A stretch of DNA of 64,000 nt from Ornithinimicrobium laminariae (GCF_019457945.1 NZ_JAHZSU010000003.1:1-64000); one strand, 5' to 3'; positions 39,079 through 48,959 are shown, counted from the stretch's first letter. Notes: generated from the letters alone by a model not told the origin. A program made the numbers and translations.

Positions 39079-40293
39079 GTGGCCCGTATGTTCACGTCCG
39101 AATCTGTCACTGAAGGACACCCCGACAAGATCTGTGACCAGATCAGCGACGGCATCCTGGACGAGATCCTGCGACAAGACCCCAACTCGCGGGTCGCAGT
39201 CGAAACCATGGTAACCACCGGTTTGGTTCACGTGGCCGGGGAGGTTCGCACCACCGGGTATGCCGACATCCCGCGCATCGTCCGCGAAACCATCCTCGGC
39301 ATTGGGTACAACGAGTCTGCCAAGGGCTTTGACGGGCGCACCTGTGGCGTTGAAGTGTCCATTGGTGAGCAATCAGCAGACATTGCGGCTGGCGTCGACA
39401 CCGGCCTGGAGCACCGCAGCGGCAACACCGCGGACGCTCTTGACCTGTTGGGCGCTGGAGATCAGGGTCTGATGTTCGGTTACGCCAGCTCAGACACTCC
39501 TGAACTCATGCCGCTGCCGATCTATCTGGCGCACCGGTTGGCTGAGCGGCTGTCTCTGGTCCGGAAATCGGGCGAGATTGACTATTTGCGCCCGGATGGC
39601 AAGACCCAGGTGACGATCAACTACGACGGCGACGTGCCCGTCTCACTGAACACGGTTGTCCTTTCGACACAGCACGCAGCAGATATTGATCTGCGCGGCG
39701 AGCTTGACCCCGATATCCGCGACAGGGTCATCCAGCCAGTGCTGGACCAGGCCCGCAGCGACGGCATCGAGCTCGACACCAGCGCATACCGCACCTTGAT
39801 TAATCCCACGGGTAAATTCGTGGTTGGTGGCCCTATGGGAGATGCGGGTTTGACCGGCCGCAAGATCATCGTTGACACCTATGGCGGGATGGCTCGTCAC
39901 GGTGGCGGAGCTTTCTCGGGCAAGGACCCAAGCAAGGTGGACCGGTCCGCGGCCTATGCCCTGCGCTGGGTCGCAAAGAACGTGGTCTCGGCTGGTTTGG
40001 CCAAGCGCTGTGAGATTCAAGTGGCCTACGCCATCGGCAAGGCCCAACCCGTTGGCCTGTATGTCGAGACGTTCGGGACGGCCACCGTGGCTCCAGACAA
40101 GATCGAAGCGGCCATCGACTCAGTCTTTGACCTGCGTCCGCAGGCGATCATCGAGCAGTTGGATCTTTTGCGGCCGATCTATCAGGTCACCGCGGCCTAC
40201 GGACACTTCGGGCGAGTCAGCCATCCTGGACTTGAAAACGCCTTCCCGTGGGAGCGCACCGACCGTGCAGATGCTTTGCGGTCTGCGGTGTAG
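39079..40293 (+). CDS. metK: S-adenosylmethionine synthetase
   Basis: A 404-residue enzyme making SAM from methionine and ATP. The signature starts with [24 protein letters not shown], the ATP motif is [12 protein letters not shown] near residue 123, and the Lys/His block [19 protein letters not shown] is near residue 275. I choose GTG 39079 because AAGGAG lies seven bases upstream; an ATG at 39088 starts the conserved part. The short 48-base leader has no SAM riboswitch. A TAGACT overlapping the coaBC stop (39028-39033) could be a -10. Confidence 0.97.
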   Translation: MARMFTSESVTEGHPDKICDQISDGILDEILRQDPNSRVAVETMVTTGLVHVAGEVRTTGYADIPRIVRETILGIGYNESAKGFDGRTCGVEVSIGEQSADIAAGVDTGLEHRSGNTADALDLLGAGDQGLMFGYASSDTPELMPLPIYLAHRLAERLSLVRKSGEIDYLRPDGKTQVTINYDGDVPVSLNTVVLSTQHAADIDLRGELDPDIRDRVIQPVLDQARSDGIELDTSAYRTLINPTGKFVVGGPMGDAGLTGRKIIVDTYGGMARHGGGAFSGKDPSKVDRSAAYALRWVAKNVVSAGLAKRCEIQVAYAIGKAQPVGLYVETFGTATVAPDKIEAAIDSVFDLRPQAIIEQLDLLRPIYQVTAAYGHFGRVSHPGLENAFPWERTDRADALRSAV

Positions 40294-40359
40294 GTGCAAA
40301 ACCGTCCGATGGCGGACCGATGGCTCGGGTTTGTCAGCCCGGTGCGATAAACCTCAGGT

Positions 40360-42420
40360 ATGAGTTCGTCGGCGCAAGAATCAACCTTGTTTGGCAGGCA
40401 GGAGCGCCCCGCGCCGCGCAAGCCCGCGCCAGCGCTCCAGTTGCCGATCGCCCGCGTCGTCCTGGACAGTCCGCTGGCGCATATTGACCGTCCTTTTGAC
40501 TATGCGGTGCCAGCCGACATGGACGCCAGCGCCCAACCAGGAGTGCGGGTGCGCGTTCGTTGGTCTGGACAGTTGCTAGATGGGTTCATCGTGGCGCGCG
40601 GCGAGAAGACCGACCATGTGGGGGAGTTAGCTCCATTGGAGCGGGTGGTCAGCCATGAACGAGTGCTGACACCGCATATCGCCGAAGTGTCCCGACAGAT
40701 CGCCAACCACTATGGCGGCACGTTGTCGGACGTGTTGAGGCTAGCTATCCCGCCGCGCCACGCGGCTGCAGAGCAGGCTGATCCTCCCGCGGCGAGTGAG
40801 CCCTTCCCAAAACGACCGAACGTTTCGGCCTGGCGCCACTATGACGCAGGGGCAGCCTTTTTGCGCAGGTTGCACTCCGGTGAAGCCCCAGCGGCGGCAT
40901 GGCTAGCGGCACCAGGGATGACAGGTGCTGAGGACTGGCCCGCGGCCCTCGCTGAGGCAGCAGCGATCACAGCAGCGGGTGGCCGTGGCGCCATCGTCGT
41001 TGTTCCTGACCACCGCGACGTTGAGCGGGTGTGCGCCGCCCTTGACCTAGTTGTCGGCGAAACTGCCTATGCGCGGCTGACGGCGGATATGGGCCCATCG
41101 CAGCGGTACCGATCGTGGCTTTCGGTGCTGCGGGGGCAGCGTTCCATCGTGATCGGGACGCGAGCAGCCAGCTATGCCCCGGTAGCCAACCTTGGACTTT
41201 TTGCAGTCTGGGACGACGGCGACGATTCGCTGCGTGAGCAGCGAACTCCCTATCCCCATGTTCTTGAGACTGGACGTATCCGATCGGCTAAGGCAGGGGC
41301 CGGGCTGCTGGTCGGTGGTTTTGTGCGGACCCCTATCGCGCAACAGTTTGTTGAGACAGAGTTCCTGCGACCGATCTCGCCGAATCCGCAGTCGCGCCAA
41401 CATCAAGTGCGGGTGACGATCGCGGGGGAGGGACACGAGCAAGACCGAGACGCGGCCGCACGTGCTGCGCGGATTCCCTCTCTTGCTTGGCGCACGGCCA
41501 GCGAAGCGCTGAAATCTGGACCAATCTTGGTCCAGGTGCCGCGCCGAGGCTACGGAATCGGTGTGAGTTGTGCGCAATGCCGCCAAGCCGTGCATTGCCA
41601 GGAGTGCAATGGGCCGACCGTGCTGCCTGACTCGGGGGAGTCGCCGCACTGCGGTTGGTGTGGCACACAAGTGGCAGAGAGAGAATGCGCAAACTGCGGC
41701 TCGACTCAGCGACGTGTCTCTGTCGTCGGCGATCGCCGCACAGCGGAAGAGATTGGCCGTGCCTTTCCGGGCGTGCGGGTTAGACAATCTCGTCTTGGGC
41801 AGGTCCTTGACCAGGTTGACGACACTCCGGCGATCATTGTCGCGACGCCTGGGGCTGAGCCCATAGCGCCAAACGGCTACGCTGCTGCGCTGCTGCTGGA
41901 TGGTTGGGCCCTGCTTGATCGCCCAGGGCTTGAAGCCGGGATAGAGGCCACCCGACGATGGATGAACGCAGCCGCCCTCGTGAAGCGCTCAGCGGCCAAG
42001 ACGCAGATTGTGCTGGCCGGGGTGCCTGCGCATGGCGAGGTGCGCAGTGTGGAGGCGCTAGCTCGTTGGGACCCCATCTGGCTAGCCCGCTTGGAATTGG
42101 CAGACCGCCGTGAACTGTCCTTGCCTCCGGCCCGTCGCGTAGCAACGGTCACTGGACATCCGGAGGAGGTGGCAGCAGCAAGCGAAAGCGTGACGCAGGG
42201 CGAGGGTGGCGACATCGAAGTTCTGGGGCCTCTACCGCTCGCTGATCGGACCCAGGGCAGCGACGTCGTGCCGCAGGCTCAGGCCATCTGGCGGATGGCC
42301 GAAGGCCAACCGGAGGGGCTGCTGGCGCGCAATATCAAACAGATACGGGTGCGACGCAGCATGGCTCGTTCTGCGCGGTCGCTTGTGGTCGTTCTTGACC
42401 CATCCGACCTGGCAACTTAG
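40360..42420 (+). CDS. priA: Primosomal protein N' (PriA), actinobacterial form without helicase motifs
   Basis: A 686-residue PriA homologue. The N-terminal DNA-binding domain has ARVVLDSPLAHIDRPFDYAVP. The Walker A position reads AAWLAAPGMTGAEDWP, without GxxGxGKT, and the DEEH box is WDDGDDSLREQ. The zinc domain is intact with four Cys pairs (CAQC, CQEC, CGWC, CANC) around residues 403-450. Databases describe actinobacterial PriA in the same way, as lacking detectable helicase activity, so it may act as a loading platform in replication restart. It follows metK by 66 bases, which contain a small GTCCG/CGGAC hairpin. Downstream lies a peptide transporter operon. Confidence 0.9.
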   Translation: MSSSAQESTLFGRQERPAPRKPAPALQLPIARVVLDSPLAHIDRPFDYAVPADMDASAQPGVRVRVRWSGQLLDGFIVARGEKTDHVGELAPLERVVSHERVLTPHIAEVSRQIANHYGGTLSDVLRLAIPPRHAAAEQADPPAASEPFPKRPNVSAWRHYDAGAAFLRRLHSGEAPAAAWLAAPGMTGAEDWPAALAEAAAITAAGGRGAIVVVPDHRDVERVCAALDLVVGETAYARLTADMGPSQRYRSWLSVLRGQRSIVIGTRAASYAPVANLGLFAVWDDGDDSLREQRTPYPHVLETGRIRSAKAGAGLLVGGFVRTPIAQQFVETEFLRPISPNPQSRQHQVRVTIAGEGHEQDRDAAARAARIPSLAWRTASEALKSGPILVQVPRRGYGIGVSCAQCRQAVHCQECNGPTVLPDSGESPHCGWCGTQVAERECANCGSTQRRVSVVGDRRTAEEIGRAFPGVRVRQSRLGQVLDQVDDTPAIIVATPGAEPIAPNGYAAALLLDGWALLDRPGLEAGIEATRRWMNAAALVKRSAAKTQIVLAGVPAHGEVRSVEALARWDPIWLARLELADRRELSLPPARRVATVTGHPEEVAAASESVTQGEGGDIEVLGPLPLADRTQGSDVVPQAQAIWRMAEGQPEGLLARNIKQIRVRRSMARSARSLVVVLDPSDLAT

Positions 42421-42432
42421 ATGCCGGTCAAC

Positions 42433-42485
42433 CTCATCTGACGTAACGGAAACTATGGTTACCTATGAATCTCATCTAGGTAACG
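42433..42485 (+). promoter_or_regulatory. Paired repeats upstream of the peptide transporter
   Basis: The gap between priA and the lipoprotein gene has a direct repeat: CTCATCTGACGTAACG (42433-42448) and CTCATCTAGGTAACG (42471-42485). An inverted repeat GTTACCTA/TAGGTAAC (42458-42465 and 42477-42484) overlaps the second copy. TATGGT at 42454-42459 could be a -10. This resembles an operator for a repressor or activator; which one is unknown. Confidence 0.45.
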
Positions 42486-42633
42486 ATCAGATGAAGAGTC
42501 TGCTTTATGGGTGCGGACAGGGGGTCGGAGTGCCTACATTTCGTGAGTCACCTACGGGCGACTTCGCCGAACGACGGCAGTTGCACTGCTGCCGTTGCCG
42601 TGGGTCGCGACACATACCTTTTCAGGAGGAACC

Positions 42634-44454
42634 TTGAAGATCAGGCGTACAACGATGGCCATTGCAGCGGCCGGTGCTTTGGCACTCACCGCTTGCACCT
42701 CAGACAGTGGGAGCGATAGCGGTTCCGACGGCGCAGACAGCAGCGGGGATTCGGGTTCCAGCGGCTCCGCCGCAGGCCCAGCCAAGGTCGACATGGGTGA
42801 CGTCACCACTAACGACGACACCATCTACTACTCGGCTGGCGAGCAGGAGTGGGAGGCGTATAACGCTGACACTTCGGCAACGAACTCCACCTACAACGCT
42901 GTTGTGATGGATCAGATCCTTGAGGGCTTTGTCTACTTCGGCACTGATGGTTCGATCCAGCAGAACGAAGACTTCGGTTCGTACGAGGTCACCAGCGAAG
43001 ACCCCTTCACCGTTGAGTACACGATCGCCGATGACGCAGCGTGGTCTGACGGCACCCCCATCACCTCGAACGACTTCCTCCTGCAGTGGGCCTCGTCTAA
43101 CCCCGAAGCACTCGGCATCGCGGGCGACGACGCCATCTTTGACCCAGTCAGCGACTCCTTCGGTGTCTATGTCCCCGATGGCCCCGAGACCGAGGTGGAC
43201 AGCAAGACCTTCACGCTGACTTACCCCACCCCCTACCCGGACTGGGAGATCCTGCTCACCTCGCCTCACCCGTCTCACATCGTTGAGTCCGAGGCGGGCA
43301 TGGAGGCCGGAGAGTTGGCACAGGCCATCCTGGACAAGGACGGCGAGGCACTCGGCGATGCTGCCGAGTTCTGGAACGACGGCTGGATCTTCGGCGACAA
43401 GACGCTGCCGGACCCGGCGCTCACCCCCTCGAGCGGTCCTTACACCCTGGATGGCGCCACCTGGAACAGCCCAGAGTCGCTGACCTTGGTCCCCAACGAG
43501 TCCTACTACGGCACCGCGCCCGCCACCGGCGAGCTCGTGTTCCGTTTCGTTGCTCCCGAGGCTCAGGTCCAGGCTTTGCAGAATGGCGACCTCAACGTTG
43601 TCGAGCCGCAGGCAACCGTTGACACGGTGCAGCAGATCGAAGCAATGGGCGACCAGTTCACCCTTGAGGTCGGCGACACCCTGACTTGGGAGCACCTGGA
43701 CTTCAACTTCGCTGATGGCACCACCTTTGCCGAAGACGAGGGCGGCCTCGCTGCTCGTGAAGCCTTCGCCATGTGTGTCCCGCGTCAGCAGATCATTGAC
43801 AACTTGATCGCACCGATCAACGAAGAAGCAGTTGTCATGAACGCTCGCGAGACCTTCCCGTTCTATGACAACTACGAGGACATCGTTAGCGCGTCCTACG
43901 ACGGTCGTTATGACGAGGTTGACATTGAGGGCGCTGCCGCCAAGCTCGAAGAGTCTGGCCTGAGCACCCCGGTGGATGTCCGCATCGGCTACTCCGCTCC
44001 TAACCAGCGTCGTAGCGATGAGGTTGCTGCCATCACCTCCAGCTGTAACGAGGCCGGCTTCAACATCCTCGACGAGGGTGACCCGGACTTCTTCTCCGCT
44101 GGTGGCCCGCTAGAGACGGCCAACTACGACGTGGCGCTGTTCGCGTGGGCCGGATCGGGCCAGAAGGCTTCCGGTGAGCCGATCTACTCGACCGGTGGCG
44201 GTCAGAACTTCGGTAACTACAGCAATGAAGAGGTTGACGCAGCCTGGGACACCCTGGCTGCTAGCTCCGATGAAGAGGTAGCACTGGAGCAGGTCAAGAT
44301 CATTGAGAAGTTGCTCTGGGACGACCTGTACGGCATCCCGGTCTTCGCCCACCCGGGTGTTGTCGCCTACGACTCGAGCATCTCGAACGTCATCTTCAAC
44401 TCCACGCAGACGGGTATCCCGTGGAACGCAGAGCAGTGGGTCCGCGCTGAGTGA
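42634..44454 (+). CDS. Peptide/oligopeptide ABC transporter substrate-binding lipoprotein
   Basis: A 606-residue SBP family 5 protein. A lipoprotein signal starts MKIRRTTMAIAAAGALALTAC, with the lipobox LTAC giving Cys21, followed by a Ser/Asp/Gly linker to about residue 45. The extracytoplasmic domain shows the family 5 pattern (DDAAWSDGTPITSNDFLLQW near 145, and VVAYDSSISNVIFN near the C-terminus). Binding of di- or oligopeptides is likely but not certain; related proteins bind nickel or sugars. The start is a TTG, chosen because AGGAGGA lies four bases before it and it alone gives the basic n-region; the ATG at 42655 would not. Two hairpins follow before the permease. Confidence 0.9.
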   Translation: MKIRRTTMAIAAAGALALTACTSDSGSDSGSDGADSSGDSGSSGSAAGPAKVDMGDVTTNDDTIYYSAGEQEWEAYNADTSATNSTYNAVVMDQILEGFVYFGTDGSIQQNEDFGSYEVTSEDPFTVEYTIADDAAWSDGTPITSNDFLLQWASSNPEALGIAGDDAIFDPVSDSFGVYVPDGPETEVDSKTFTLTYPTPYPDWEILLTSPHPSHIVESEAGMEAGELAQAILDKDGEALGDAAEFWNDGWIFGDKTLPDPALTPSSGPYTLDGATWNSPESLTLVPNESYYGTAPATGELVFRFVAPEAQVQALQNGDLNVVEPQATVDTVQQIEAMGDQFTLEVGDTLTWEHLDFNFADGTTFAEDEGGLAAREAFAMCVPRQQIIDNLIAPINEEAVVMNARETFPFYDNYEDIVSASYDGRYDEVDIEGAAAKLEESGLSTPVDVRIGYSAPNQRRSDEVAAITSSCNEAGFNILDEGDPDFFSAGGPLETANYDVALFAWAGSGQKASGEPIYSTGGGQNFGNYSNEEVDAAWDTLAASSDEEVALEQVKIIEKLLWDDLYGIPVFAHPGVVAYDSSISNVIFNSTQTGIPWNAEQWVRAE

Positions 44455-44485
44455 TGCCTTGAGCGCTAGGTCTCTGGTGCTCCTT

Positions 44486-44539
44486 GCATGACCTATCGGT
44501 CAGACATGCCACAGGGCGGGAGTTCAACTCCCGCCCTGT
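44486..44539 (+). terminator. Two hairpins between the binding protein and permease genes
   Basis: A small stem GCATGACC..GGTCA..CATGC (44486-44509) precedes a strong 12-bp stem ACAGGGCGGGAG/CTCCCGCCCTGT (44511-44522 and 44528-44539). No T-run follows. Such structures after a binding-protein gene often protect or partly end the transcript so that the binding protein is made in excess. Confidence 0.65.
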
Positions 44540-44655
44540 TGCATTGCCGGAAGCAATGAACCTTCCGGCGTGCCAGCGCTTTTCCTGGGCTACATGGCCT
44601 AGGCTCGCGAAATACGGGGGCACCGCGAATGGTGCCGGTCACGAGGAGGTAAGAC

Positions 44656-46173
44656 GTGCTCCAGTTCGTCCTTCGCCGAATCGCCATCTCAGCACTTGTG
44701 CTGTGGGCAGGTTCGGTACTGCTGTACTTTCTAGTCGTCAATTCGGGCGACCCACTTGATGAGTTACGACAATCTCAAGCCACCAACCGCGAACAACAGA
44801 TGGCGGCGCTCACCGAGCGGATGAATCTGGATGAGCCGTGGTACGTGCGCTACGGAATGTGGTTGGGGGGAGCTAGCAAGTGCTTGATCCTTGCGTGTGA
44901 CCTGGGGGTCGATCGCGGTGGTAGCGATGTCAACACCGCCATTGTTGCTGCCATGGGGAGCAGCCTGCGGCTGGTCACACTAGCCACTGTCATCGCGATT
45001 GTCTTGGGTGTTGCGATGGGTGTGCTTTCGGCTATTCGCCAGTACACCGCCTTTGACTACACCGTCACATTCGTGGCCTTCGTTTTCTTCTCGCTGCCCG
45101 TCTTCTGGGCAGCAGTCCTGCTCAAGCAGTACGGCGCCATCGAGTTCAACAACTGGATAGCCGACCCAAGCGTGTCGTTGGTGACGACACTGCTGATTGC
45201 CATCTTTTTCGGCTTGTTTGCGTCTGCGATCGCCGGCGGCGATACGCGTCGGCGGGGGCTGACATTCGGAATCACCGCGGTGATTCTTTTTGCCTTCATC
45301 ACAATCTTCGACGCCATCGATTGGTGGGTGCAGCCGGCCCTGGGCCCCGGCCTGGTGCTTTTGCTGTCAGCCATCGCCATGTCGTTCTTCTTGATGCTGA
45401 CGACAGGTTTGCGCGATAAAAAAGTCCTGATCACCGGTGGTGTTACCTTGGCCGTTGGCCTGGTCGTCTACTTCGTGATCCAGCCAGTCTTGGAAGAGCC
45501 CAACTGGTGGCTCATCCTCGCCCTCGCGGCTAGCACGATCGTTGTTGGTGGCGTATTGGGCTACTTCATCGGCGGCTTCGAGAAGCGTGCCGCGATGACA
45601 GTCGGTATCGGCACCGCGCTGTCCTTCGGTTTCTACACCTTCTTTGACAAGTTGCTGACCAACTGGGGTGGCTACCTCGACATCGCGGGCCGACCTATCT
45701 CGACGATTGGTTCGGGCACACCAAACTTCGGTGGCAACTTTTATGAGACGATCTGGGACTGGTCAACTCAGTTGCTGCTCCCAACCATCGTCTTGACGAT
45801 CATCTCGTTGGCGAGTTATTCGCGCTACACGCGTGGCTCGATGCTAGAGACGCTGCAGCAGGACTACATGCGTACTGCCCGCTCCAAGGGCGTCTCGGAA
45901 CGAGTCCTGAACACCCGGCACGCATTGCGCAACGCATTGATCCCAATCACCACGATTGTCGCCTTTGACTTCGCTAACTTGATCGGCGGCGCCGTGGTCA
46001 CCGAGAGAGTCTTTGGTTGGACCGGTATGGGAGCGCTCTTCCAAGCCGGGCTGGACGCCGTAGACCCCAACCCAGTGATGGCCTTCTACCTGGTGACAGG
46101 CACGGCTGCGGTTGTGATGAACATGCTGGCGGACATTGCGTACGCCAGCCTGGACCCACGGATTAGGCGGTGA
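44656..46173 (+). CDS. Peptide ABC transporter permease, DppB type with large insertion
   Basis: A 505-residue permease, against about 310-340 for DppB/OppB. The N-terminus (FVLRRIAISALVLWAGSVLLYF, DPLDELRQ) and the C-terminal half (SYSRYTRGSMLETLQQDYM and the EAA-loop RTARSKGVSERVLNTRHALRN at about 405-430) are standard. Between about residues 165 and 350 lies an inserted hydrophobic region with around six extra helices, such as LLIAIFFGLFASAIA and WWLILALAASTIVVGGVLG. This form occurs in other actinobacteria. The GTG start has GAGGAGG upstream. The next gene encodes the partner permease. Confidence 0.9.
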   Translation: MLQFVLRRIAISALVLWAGSVLLYFLVVNSGDPLDELRQSQATNREQQMAALTERMNLDEPWYVRYGMWLGGASKCLILACDLGVDRGGSDVNTAIVAAMGSSLRLVTLATVIAIVLGVAMGVLSAIRQYTAFDYTVTFVAFVFFSLPVFWAAVLLKQYGAIEFNNWIADPSVSLVTTLLIAIFFGLFASAIAGGDTRRRGLTFGITAVILFAFITIFDAIDWWVQPALGPGLVLLLSAIAMSFFLMLTTGLRDKKVLITGGVTLAVGLVVYFVIQPVLEEPNWWLILALAASTIVVGGVLGYFIGGFEKRAAMTVGIGTALSFGFYTFFDKLLTNWGGYLDIAGRPISTIGSGTPNFGGNFYETIWDWSTQLLLPTIVLTIISLASYSRYTRGSMLETLQQDYMRTARSKGVSERVLNTRHALRNALIPITTIVAFDFANLIGGAVVTERVFGWTGMGALFQAGLDAVDPNPVMAFYLVTGTAAVVMNMLADIAYASLDPRIRR

Positions 46174-46230
46174 ACCCCTTGGAGCACAGTCAAGGCGGCA
46201 GCCCACTAATTTCGATGTCTGGAGGATCCG

Positions 46231-47214
46231 ATGAGTGAGAACAACCAAGAGCCAAGCAGCCATTCGGTCGTTGATGACTCGGACTTCTCGATTGAGAAGA
46301 AGCTAGATTTCAGCGGAAAGTCGTACTCGCAGGGTGAGTTGGTGCGTCGCCGATTCTTCCGTCACCGCGCGGCGATGATTTCCCTGGCAGTGCTTGTTTT
46401 CGTCACCTTGCTGGCATTCACCTCCATTGGTGTTGGCCCAATCCCGGGTTGGTGGGGCAAGTCGTACCTGAACTCAAGTTCGGTCATTAACGCAGGAAGG
46501 CCCACCTTGAGTCTGTGGCCGTTCGCCATCGGTGAGAATCCGTTCGGACAAGACAATGTCGGTAAGGACTACTTCGCTCTAGTGATGCGGGGGACTCAAC
46601 GTTCCCTGACGGTCGCCTTCACCGTCGGCATCTTGAGCACGCTGATTGGCACTGCAGTCGGGGCAGCAGCGGGATACTTCCGCGGTTGGACCGAAGCCAT
46701 CTTGATGCGCATGACTGACCTCTTCATCGTCATCCCGCTGCTGGTCCTGGCTGCTGTTGTGGCCAAGGCTGCTGGTGGCACGGTGTGGGGTATGGCCCTG
46801 GTCCTGGGCTTCTTGGTCTGGACCGGCCTTGCTCGACTTGTCCGCGGTGAGGTGCTCTCCTTGCGAGAGCGCGAGTTCGTCACTGCTGCCGAGGCGATCG
46901 GCGCGTCGTCAGGACGAATCTTGATGAAGCACATCCTGCCGAACACGATCGGAACGATCATCGTGAGCGCCACGTTGACTATTGCGACGGCGATTCTGCT
47001 CGAGAGTGCGTTGAGCTTCCTTGGATACGGAATTCAAGCGCCTGACACCTCGCTGGGCCAATTAATCAGCACCTATCAGACCTCGTTCTTGTCGAGGCCG
47101 TGGCTGTTCTGGTGGCCAGGCATGTTCATCCTGGTGATCGCACTCACCGTCAACTTCCTGGGTGACGGCCTGCGCGACGCCTTTGACCCACGTCAGAGTA
47201 GGGGCGAAGACTAA
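46231..47214 (+). CDS. Peptide ABC transporter permease, DppC type
   Basis: A 327-residue permease with the OppC N-terminal domain (ELVRRRFFRHRAAMISLAVLVF, about residues 37-58) and five further helices. The binding-protein-dependent transport segment contains GTQRSLTVAFTVGILSTLIG and the EAA-like loop REFVTAAEAIGASSGRILMKHILPN. A charged N-terminal tail of about 35 residues is longer than usual. GGAGG lies at 46221-46225 before the ATG. The stop overlaps the start of the ATPase gene. Confidence 0.93.
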   Translation: MSENNQEPSSHSVVDDSDFSIEKKLDFSGKSYSQGELVRRRFFRHRAAMISLAVLVFVTLLAFTSIGVGPIPGWWGKSYLNSSSVINAGRPTLSLWPFAIGENPFGQDNVGKDYFALVMRGTQRSLTVAFTVGILSTLIGTAVGAAAGYFRGWTEAILMRMTDLFIVIPLLVLAAVVAKAAGGTVWGMALVLGFLVWTGLARLVRGEVLSLREREFVTAAEAIGASSGRILMKHILPNTIGTIIVSATLTIATAILLESALSFLGYGIQAPDTSLGQLISTYQTSFLSRPWLFWWPGMFILVIALTVNFLGDGLRDAFDPRQSRGED

Positions 47215-48959
47215 TGACGACGCAAGCAGATAATTCCTCGAAGGACGTGACGTCTAACTCCGAGCCGGTTCTGTCCTTCGACAACGTCGATGTCCAGTTC
47301 GGCACAGAGTTTGGCACTGTGCACGCGGTCAAGGGTGTCACCCTCGACGTCCACCCCGGTGAAGTCGTCGCCGTCGTTGGCGAGTCAGGCTCGGGCAAGT
47401 CCGTGACGTCGATGACAGCGCTGCGGTTGCTGCCGAAAAACGCCCGGATCAACGGCGGCGTTATGGTCAGCGGTCACGATGTCCAGTCCATTTCAGACCG
47501 GGCAATGCGTCGGGTCCGCGGCGACGACATCGCGATGATCTTCCAGGAGCCGATGACGGCGCTCAACCCGGTGCTGACGATTGGCACTCAGCTGACTGAG
47601 TCAATGGAGTTGCACGGTGTGGCCAGTGGCAAGGCAGCGGTGAAGCGTGCCGTTGAGCTGCTGGACATGGTGGGCATCCCTGACCCAGAGAAGCGCGTCA
47701 CCCAGTATCCGCACGAACTCTCCGGCGGTCAGCGCCAGCGTGTCGTCATTGCCATGGCGATTAGCTGTGACCCCAAGGTGATCGTCGCGGACGAGCCGAC
47801 GACAGCCCTTGACGTGACGGTGCAGGCCGACATTCTTGACTTGCTTCGTTCGCTAAAGGACAAGCTCAACACCGGCATTCTTCTCATCACCCACAACATG
47901 GGCGTGGTGGCCGACATGGCCGACCGCGTCGCGGTGATGTTTAAGGGTCAGATTGTTGAGCAGGGCACCACTGAGGAAGTCCTGATGAATCCGCAGCACG
48001 CCTATACCAAGGTGTTGCTGGGCTCGGTGCCTCGTCTGGGCGCGGGTCGTGGCCAAATGGGCATCTCCGTCACGGACGATGTCAATGAGGGCGCTGATCT
48101 GGCCATTGACCTGCGAAACCTGGTCATCGAATACCAGCGATTGGGCAAGACACCCTTCCGCGCGGTCGACGATGTCAGCTTCAAGGTCAAGCAAGGTGAG
48201 ATTGTCGGACTAGTGGGTGAGTCCGGCTCGGGCAAGTCCACGATCGGCCGGTGCGCTCTCGGGCTCATCCCAGCAGCGTCTGGAGAGTTCCGACTCCTGG
48301 GCCAGGATATTGCCCAAATGAAGAAGTCAGAGCTCAAGTCCCTGCGGCGCCGCATTGGTGTCATCTTCCAGGACCCTGCGGCCTCGTTGAACCCGCGGAT
48401 GCCGATTGGTGAGTGCATTTCCGAGCCGATGGTGGTGCACGAGGTTGGCGACCGCAAGCAGCGCGAAGACAAAGTCTACGAGTTGCTGGATGCGGTTCAA
48501 CTGCCTCGTGAGGTGTACAACCGTTACCCGCACGAGGTCTCCGGTGGTCAGCGTCAGCGCATTAGCGTTGCGCGAGCTTTGACCCTCGACCCGGAACTGT
48601 TGGTTGCCGATGAGCCCACTTCGGCGTTGGACGTGTCCGTGCAAGCCAAGGTGCTGAAGATCTTCAGCGAGTTGCAGGCGCAGTATGGCTTCGCTTGCCT
48701 CTTCGTGAGCCACGACCTCTCGGTCGTGGACCTGCTGTCGCACCAGGTAGTGGTGTTGCAGAACGGTAAGATCGTCGAGAAGGGCCCGCGTGAGCAGGTC
48801 CTGCACAACCCGCAAGAGGACTACACCAAGCGGCTGATCGCGGCAGCTCCGGTGCCAGATCCGCTGGAGCAGAGGCGTCGTCGCGACGAGCGTCACGACC
48901 TGCTGCGCTCGTTGGGTGACGAGGTTGTGGAGTTGAAGATGGGCGACCATCACAACTAA
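47214..48959 (+). CDS. Peptide ABC transporter ATPase, DppD-DppF fusion
   Basis: A 581-residue protein holding both ATPase domains. Domain one has Walker A GESGSGKS (about residue 57), signature LSGGQRQR (about 171) and Walker B KVIVADEPTTALD, and ends with the oligopeptide/dipeptide C-terminal motif (HAYTKVLLGSVPRL). Domain two has Walker A GESGSGKS (about 336), signature VSGGQRQR (about 442) and LLVADEPTSALD, with a similar tail. Both sites look catalytically complete. The ATG overlaps the permease stop. This fused form pairs with the two permeases and lipoprotein upstream to make a complete importer. Confidence 0.95.
   Translation: MTTQADNSSKDVTSNSEPVLSFDNVDVQFGTEFGTVHAVKGVTLDVHPGEVVAVVGESGSGKSVTSMTALRLLPKNARINGGVMVSGHDVQSISDRAMRRVRGDDIAMIFQEPMTALNPVLTIGTQLTESMELHGVASGKAAVKRAVELLDMVGIPDPEKRVTQYPHELSGGQRQRVVIAMAISCDPKVIVADEPTTALDVTVQADILDLLRSLKDKLNTGILLITHNMGVVADMADRVAVMFKGQIVEQGTTEEVLMNPQHAYTKVLLGSVPRLGAGRGQMGISVTDDVNEGADLAIDLRNLVIEYQRLGKTPFRAVDDVSFKVKQGEIVGLVGESGSGKSTIGRCALGLIPAASGEFRLLGQDIAQMKKSELKSLRRRIGVIFQDPAASLNPRMPIGECISEPMVVHEVGDRKQREDKVYELLDAVQLPREVYNRYPHEVSGGQRQRISVARALTLDPELLVADEPTSALDVSVQAKVLKIFSELQAQYGFACLFVSHDLSVVDLLSHQVVVLQNGKIVEKGPREQVLHNPQEDYTKRLIAAAPVPDPLEQRRRRDERHDLLRSLGDEVVELKMGDHHN

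Noticed and set aside
42507-42719. Short plus-strand open frame upstream of the lipoprotein gene
   Set aside because: It overlaps the lipoprotein signal region in another frame and shows no conserved features.
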